Assembly (NCBI GenBank): GCA_963920765.1
Contig: OY987245.1
Span: 22,460,727 to 22,524,726, forward strand
From: Ulota crispa
Lineage: Eukaryota > Streptophyta > Bryopsida > Orthotrichales > Orthotrichaceae
Length of the DNA: 64,000 nt
Direction: 5' to 3'
The notes beneath the pieces were generated by a model. It saw nothing but the letters and a program-made list of their open reading frames with translations. It searched no databases and was not told where the DNA came from. Below, piece by piece: positions 59,606 through 64,000 of this stretch. The stretch's first letter is position 1, and every line of letters begins with the position of its first letter. A program made the position numbers and the translations under genes.

Positions 59606-59690
59606 CTATTGTGTGTGTATGTGGTTTTTAGAGTGCCGGACAACCCAAACATATATATTATGAATTTGCCCAAAAACATTAAAATGCTTA

Positions 59691-60467
59691 TTAACCCCTA
59701 AATGCCCACAGTGTCAAATTTCAGTGTTATCAGGGTTCTGGGTTTTGGGAGACACATAAGTTTGATGCATCGTATCTCACTTACTCAATCGAATGATTCA
59801 CAAAAAGTGATCATTGCAAATAGTGGAACACTTGCTTAGAAAACAGCTTGCAAGTTTTGGGAACAATTGATAGTGGGAGATGGGAGATCATAACATTTGA
59901 TCAAACAACATGTGATGGCAAAATTTCATTTATGGCAAGTAGTTGCTATTTGATGATTTTTACAAAATTCTATAAGCCCCTCATTCATCTCAATTTCTGT
60001 GAGTGGCAAGATTAGATTTGAATGCACACACTTGCAAATTATTAAAGATTTTACTCCTTTGGAAACTAAGTTTTAGGGCTTCAATTTGCCATTGTGTGCA
60101 AAATGATAACCATCACAATTGGTGAGGGTTGCCTCAATAAGGGTTTAGAACATGGTTGAACCCTTTGCTAGTGAATTTCCAGCTACCATAAAGCACATGC
60201 AAGGAAGTTTGCAATGAGTATCAATCATTTGTAGCTTGTAAGCAATTGCTTGCCACCACACCCCATATGGTGTTTCATCTAATTGAGGCTCTTGAGGCAC
60301 TTGTATAACATTTGGCTTGCCTTGCCATTACTCCACTTGCATGGACCACTTGAATACCTTGATAATTAAAGTTTACAGCAAGGTCAAAAAATTATATCTA
60401 ATACTTCAAACAAGCATGTGAAATCATGTGAGTACCATTTTGGTTAGCCAGAGCATGTAGGGGTTAA
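59691..60467. mobile_element. 0.78-kb TTAA-type MITE
   Basis: It runs from TTAACCCCTAAATGCCCACA to GCATGTAGGGGTTAA. It is a relative of 10656-11413, sharing most of its interior in the same order. Confidence 0.85.
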
Positions 60468-60597
60468 ATAGTTCCCCAAAATTGAGGATAGTACTATTTG
60501 TTTTTCAATCATTGTCAAATCAATTGAAATGAACATGATGAATTTACAAGTTATTATTCTAGAGTAGAAAGAATACAATTAATATAAAATTCAATCA

Positions 60598-60838
60598 TTA
60601 ACCCTTGAACTTCTAAGCCGTGCCAATGTGACCAATAGGATACAAAGTTTTTTTTTGTATTTGAAATGGATTCACACCTTTATCACATATGAGATTAACA
60701 AAAAATTGGAATATATCATGTTGTCCTAAGGAGCTATAGTATTTGAGAGCCCAAATTATAATTTCTTGTTAGTAACAAATGCCAATTATACTATAGCTAA
60801 CATATATATTATGCTCTATAGAGGTTCAAGAGTTATAA
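60598..60838. mobile_element. Small degenerate TTAA-type MITE
   Basis: The left end TTAACCCTTGAACTTCTAAG is mirrored by GAGGTTCAAGAGTTATAA. The right border is mutated. Confidence 0.5.
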
Positions 60839-62325
60839 TGAACCTCCCACGTGCTCATGTATAAGAAGATCACAACAATTTAGAAATTTGAAGTTCCAAA
60901 CATTCATGAGCTTTTCATGATCCAAAAAAGGTTTAGATATTTATACTAATTCATTAATTTAGATGTCTATGTTCAAATCTTGTGTTTTGATATGGTTTAC
61001 GCATGAACATCTTCAAAAGCTACTATTGGTACAATAATCCTAACATGAAATTTGGGAGAACTAAATCTCACGTCGAACCTAATGGGTTAAAGTATAAAGA
61101 GTTCCGCTTTTTTACATGCCAAAAAATTGCAGAGTTTTGAAATTTATCATCAAGATATTGAATCTGGGAACTGATTCAAAGGCCATGCCTTATTACAAAA
61201 ATATGGGAGAGAACAAAAATGACCAACTCCAAACTAGGAGCAAGTTCTTACCTATACCCCTTGTTTGTAAAATAACTGAAAATTTTCACCCAAGATGTTA
61301 GAGTCATTATCTAGCGTTCAATTTAGTTTCTTTGAGAATTTCATTGATTGCTACTGACTGCAACATTTTCCTCTTGTTTAAATGTTAGTTGATAGTTTCT
61401 ATTTGTTGTTAATAAGGAAAAGTTCTTATTTGGTTTACTCTCATATTTTGTACTTTAAAGAAAAGTTGGTCAATAAGTTTTGATGATAATTTTAACTTGA
61501 TGCTCCTATTCAGTGCGCTGAAATTAATTGTCCGCAACAAATATCTAATACAAAAATGACAAGAGTAAGATGTAGAAAATCGATTCCATTTCTTTTTTTC
61601 AACTGTCAAAGCTGAAGAAATCTTATAAGTTGAACACAAATAGTAAGGCGAGAAATTTTCGTTTGGTGTAAGGTTTTTGAATACCACAAATCTTTAAATA
61701 AATTTGATTTATCATAAACGAAATAGAAGGTCTAGCTTGTGGCATGTCCCTAATTTTTTTGTAAGTGAGCAAACGTATGAAATTTAAAATTTTGTAATAA
61801 TGAACATCCATATTATTGCAAAACTTATAAAAACTGCTCTATATGAACATCATTGTTATTGGTTTTTGATGCTATGTTACAAGTTAGACATTACATCTGT
61901 ATCAATGTGTTTTTACTCTTTTCTTTTTGTGAAATTCATTGTTTAGTATGACAATTCTACGTATTTTATTTTTAAAAACCTGGACCTGTCTTTTTGATTA
62001 ATCTAACAAATAAGTAGAAACTAGATACTTTTATCTTGGTGACATTTAATGAACTTTTATAAAATGGAATATCTAAAACCAACAATGAGAAATGCTTCTA
62101 AGTTCCTTAAACATTTTTTAATTTTTTAATTTTCTTAACCCTTAAAATTCATTTGTGTTTACATGCTCAAATGCTTGAAACTGACCTCTTAGTATATTAA
62201 TTAGTGGATCAAATTTTTGAATATTTTTCAATAACTCAACTACAAGATCTATTTTTTTGCTTACTTATGTACACTCTCTCAAAATCTCAAACTTTGTAAG
62301 GGCGTATTTCATTAGATAACAACAC

Positions 62326-62489
62326 CCAAAGTAGGATCAAAAATTTGTTTGAAGCTTCGCTAAAATGAAAATATTGATTTTGGTCATCCAAAATGATATT
62401 GTCCACATTATGAATTTCTCGTGCAATTTGAATTTCTTGTAGAGCATGAAGTTGGCTATATGCCTCACAAATTTCCTGATCATCCAATG
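62326..62489 (-). CDS. Possible upstream exon (unassigned, perhaps dynein tail)
   Basis: An open reading segment on the minus strand reads ...LDDQEICEAYSQLHALQ... for 54 codons. It has a possible acceptor (TTTTAAG before 62489) and a weak donor (TGG, then GTGTTG, at 62326). If used, it ends in phase 0, which fits the phase-0 start of the exon at 59605. The composition looks protein-like rather than low complexity. I do not recognise a DHC motif in it, so it may belong to the tail of the dynein, to another gene or to nothing. Confidence 0.28.
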
Positions 62490-62839
62490 CTTAAAACATA
62501 GTGGAAAAAAAAATGGAAGCTAGAACTACTTTATTAAAATTGTCATTACACTAAGAAAACTTCACTAAAGAGATTCTTATAGTAGTAAATCTCAATTACA
62601 AAATCTGCAGGCAACATCCTTCCCAATCTCTTTGTTTCTGGATTTTTTTAGGGATGCCCATGTTGACACCTAAATTACATATGATACCATATCTTACTAA
62701 AAAATTATTTAACTCTAGTTTTTTTGGGGGAAAATACAAATTTTTCAATATGAGCATATACACCCTTATTTTTATAATCTTGTCTCAAGTATTTACACTG
62801 AAAATGCTTGCTCAAATATCCAAAAAGCCCAAAGTGGGC

Positions 62840-62860
62840 TCCTTAGTCCTTTAGGGGTTA
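62840..62860. mobile_element. Solo right end of a TTAA-type MITE
   Basis: AGTCCTTTAGGGGTTAA is a canonical right terminus. No convincing left partner was seen; TTAACCCTTAAAATTC at 62135 is a weak candidate. Confidence 0.45.
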
Positions 62861-62956
62861 ACCAATTTTGAAGATTTATTACATTTGAAAAAATGCTTAT
62901 ATTGTTGTAGTTCCAATGAAAAAAATATTAACATTCCTGCACTTGGGTTGAGGACT

Positions 62957-63870
62957 TTAACCCTTTAGAGACCATTGAACCATATTTTGGTTTGGGAGAG
63001 TAGTTTTGGCCTATATAGTAAAATCACTCACTAATTTGGAAAATGATCTTGAAGAACGCTTGTGATCACAAGAATTTTGCATCCAACCCAAAAAATGACA
63101 TTAGAATCGGATATGGGAGTTGATAAATAATGGTGTTTATACATCATGGCCTCAAAATACGTATCCATATTTGGTCAAAGATGGATCAAAGCAACAACAC
63201 AATACATCAAACATCCAAGAAGAATGCCACATTTCAATTGTGCAATCTTAAAAACCTTCAAATTACTCAAGAAATATGCTTGTATTGTTTCTCTATACGG
63301 TAGTTGTACAATTGTACTATTTGAAAATCCATTGAAATGATGCTATCAATTTACTATAAAAAAAGTTCATCCTACATTTAAGGCCAATTCTTGATTGCTT
63401 TCACCAATCAGATTTTTTGTAACAATTACCAAATTTCTTGTAGAACCATTTTAGGGTAGCAAAGAAAGTGGGATTTTTGACCCTATTTGTCCGCTTAGCT
63501 ACACCTTGTGATTGCTATTTTTGTCTATTTTGAGTGAAATTAATCTTGTTGGAAAGGTGGGAAACCCTGCTTTTTAGAAATGTAAGGCTTTTCTCAATCA
63601 AAACTTGCATGAAGTGCTACCATTCAAAACCACACACGCATGAAAAACTAGAGATTTCCCATATACGGCTCACTCAATCATTATAATATTTCACCTCCAA
63701 CGGTAGATCTAGCTCAAATTTTGATGCATTGCAGCAAACAAGGTGTCCTTCATATTTGTACTATTGAATTATTCAAATTGGGTCCATGTTTGTTTCAAAT
63801 GCACATCTAATCTTATTGCCCTTGTTTCCGGTGGATTTTGGGAAAATGTGTGTGGTCTTTAAAGAGTTAA
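62957..63870. mobile_element. 0.9-kb TTAA-type MITE, subfamily M, copy 2
   Basis: It runs from TTAACCCTTTAGAGACCATT to GGTCTTTAAAGAGTTAA. It matches 12987-13902 along its full length, including the short frame starting [15 protein letters not shown] at 63146, which here stops earlier. Confidence 0.88.
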
Positions 63871-64000
63871 GCAGTTATCTCATGGAAGCTATAAAATTTA
63901 AGTCATACATGTTTAACCAGTCCCATGCGCAACTATAACTCACAAAGACTTGATACAAGGCAACATTTATTTTTGGAAAATGATTTTGTCTACCGAATTT

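Larger units (their letters stand above)
59606..62325. other. Region upstream of the first dynein exon, no gene recognised
   Basis: It contains two TTAA-type elements (59691-60467, 60598-60838). The remainder is AT-rich with chance open frames only. It should be intron or 5' sequence of the dynein gene. No promoter could be supported. Confidence 0.6.

Noticed and set aside
59331-59663. 110-codon plus-strand frame rich in Asp and Val
   Set aside because: It is the antisense shadow of the Ser-rich dynein exon 1.

Overview
The window is a single stretch of an AT-rich, intron-heavy nuclear genome from a flagellated or ciliated eukaryote. The lineage cannot be fixed from the sequence. Nearly all coding sequence that can be recognised belongs to one gene on the minus strand: an axonemal dynein heavy chain whose protein most resembles the DNAH2 (1-beta, inner-arm I1/f dynein) family. 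I could assemble 37 exons by hand, plus one probable 10-nt microexon. Each has GT-AG or GC-AG borders, and the reading phase is kept from exon to exon. Together they give about 6.5 kb of coding sequence, roughly 2,165 codons, spread over 59 kb. The gene is open at both ends. The N-terminal tail upstream of 59605 was not found with confidence. The stalk, microtubule-binding domain, AAA5, AAA6 and C-terminus lie beyond base 1.

Layout from the 5' end of the gene (right) to the 3' end (left): 59605-38905 holds the late tail (DHC_N1) with very long introns; 38140-29483 holds the linker (DHC_N2); 28259-26412 holds AAA1 (Walker A GPAGTGKT); 26246-23028 holds AAA2 (Walker A GRTGSGKT); 18346-9682 holds AAA3 (Walker A GNVGVGKT, Walker B LDDVNMP); 6490-578 holds the AAA3-AAA4 link and AAA4 (GVGGSGRKS), ending just before the stalk (TPTSYLE motif). 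Exons from the linker end to AAA2 (29.6-23.0 kb) are close together and free of transposons. The flanking introns are several kb long and full of mobile elements.

The introns are colonised by non-autonomous DNA transposons. The main group has ends of the form TTAA-CCCCTAAANGNCCAAG and the inverse, always with TTAA at the border, which fits piggyBac-type MITEs. I found about eighteen complete or nearly complete copies, some nested in one another. Two are long head-to-head palindromes made of two copies of one half of the 0.9-kb element; one is 740 bp and symmetrical about its exact centre. Other elements include a 0.4-kb family with 8-bp target duplications (three copies), a PIF/Harbinger-like MITE with a TTA duplication, and several single inverted-repeat elements. 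No transposase gene was seen in the window, and no tRNA, rRNA, CRISPR array, promoter or terminator could be supported.
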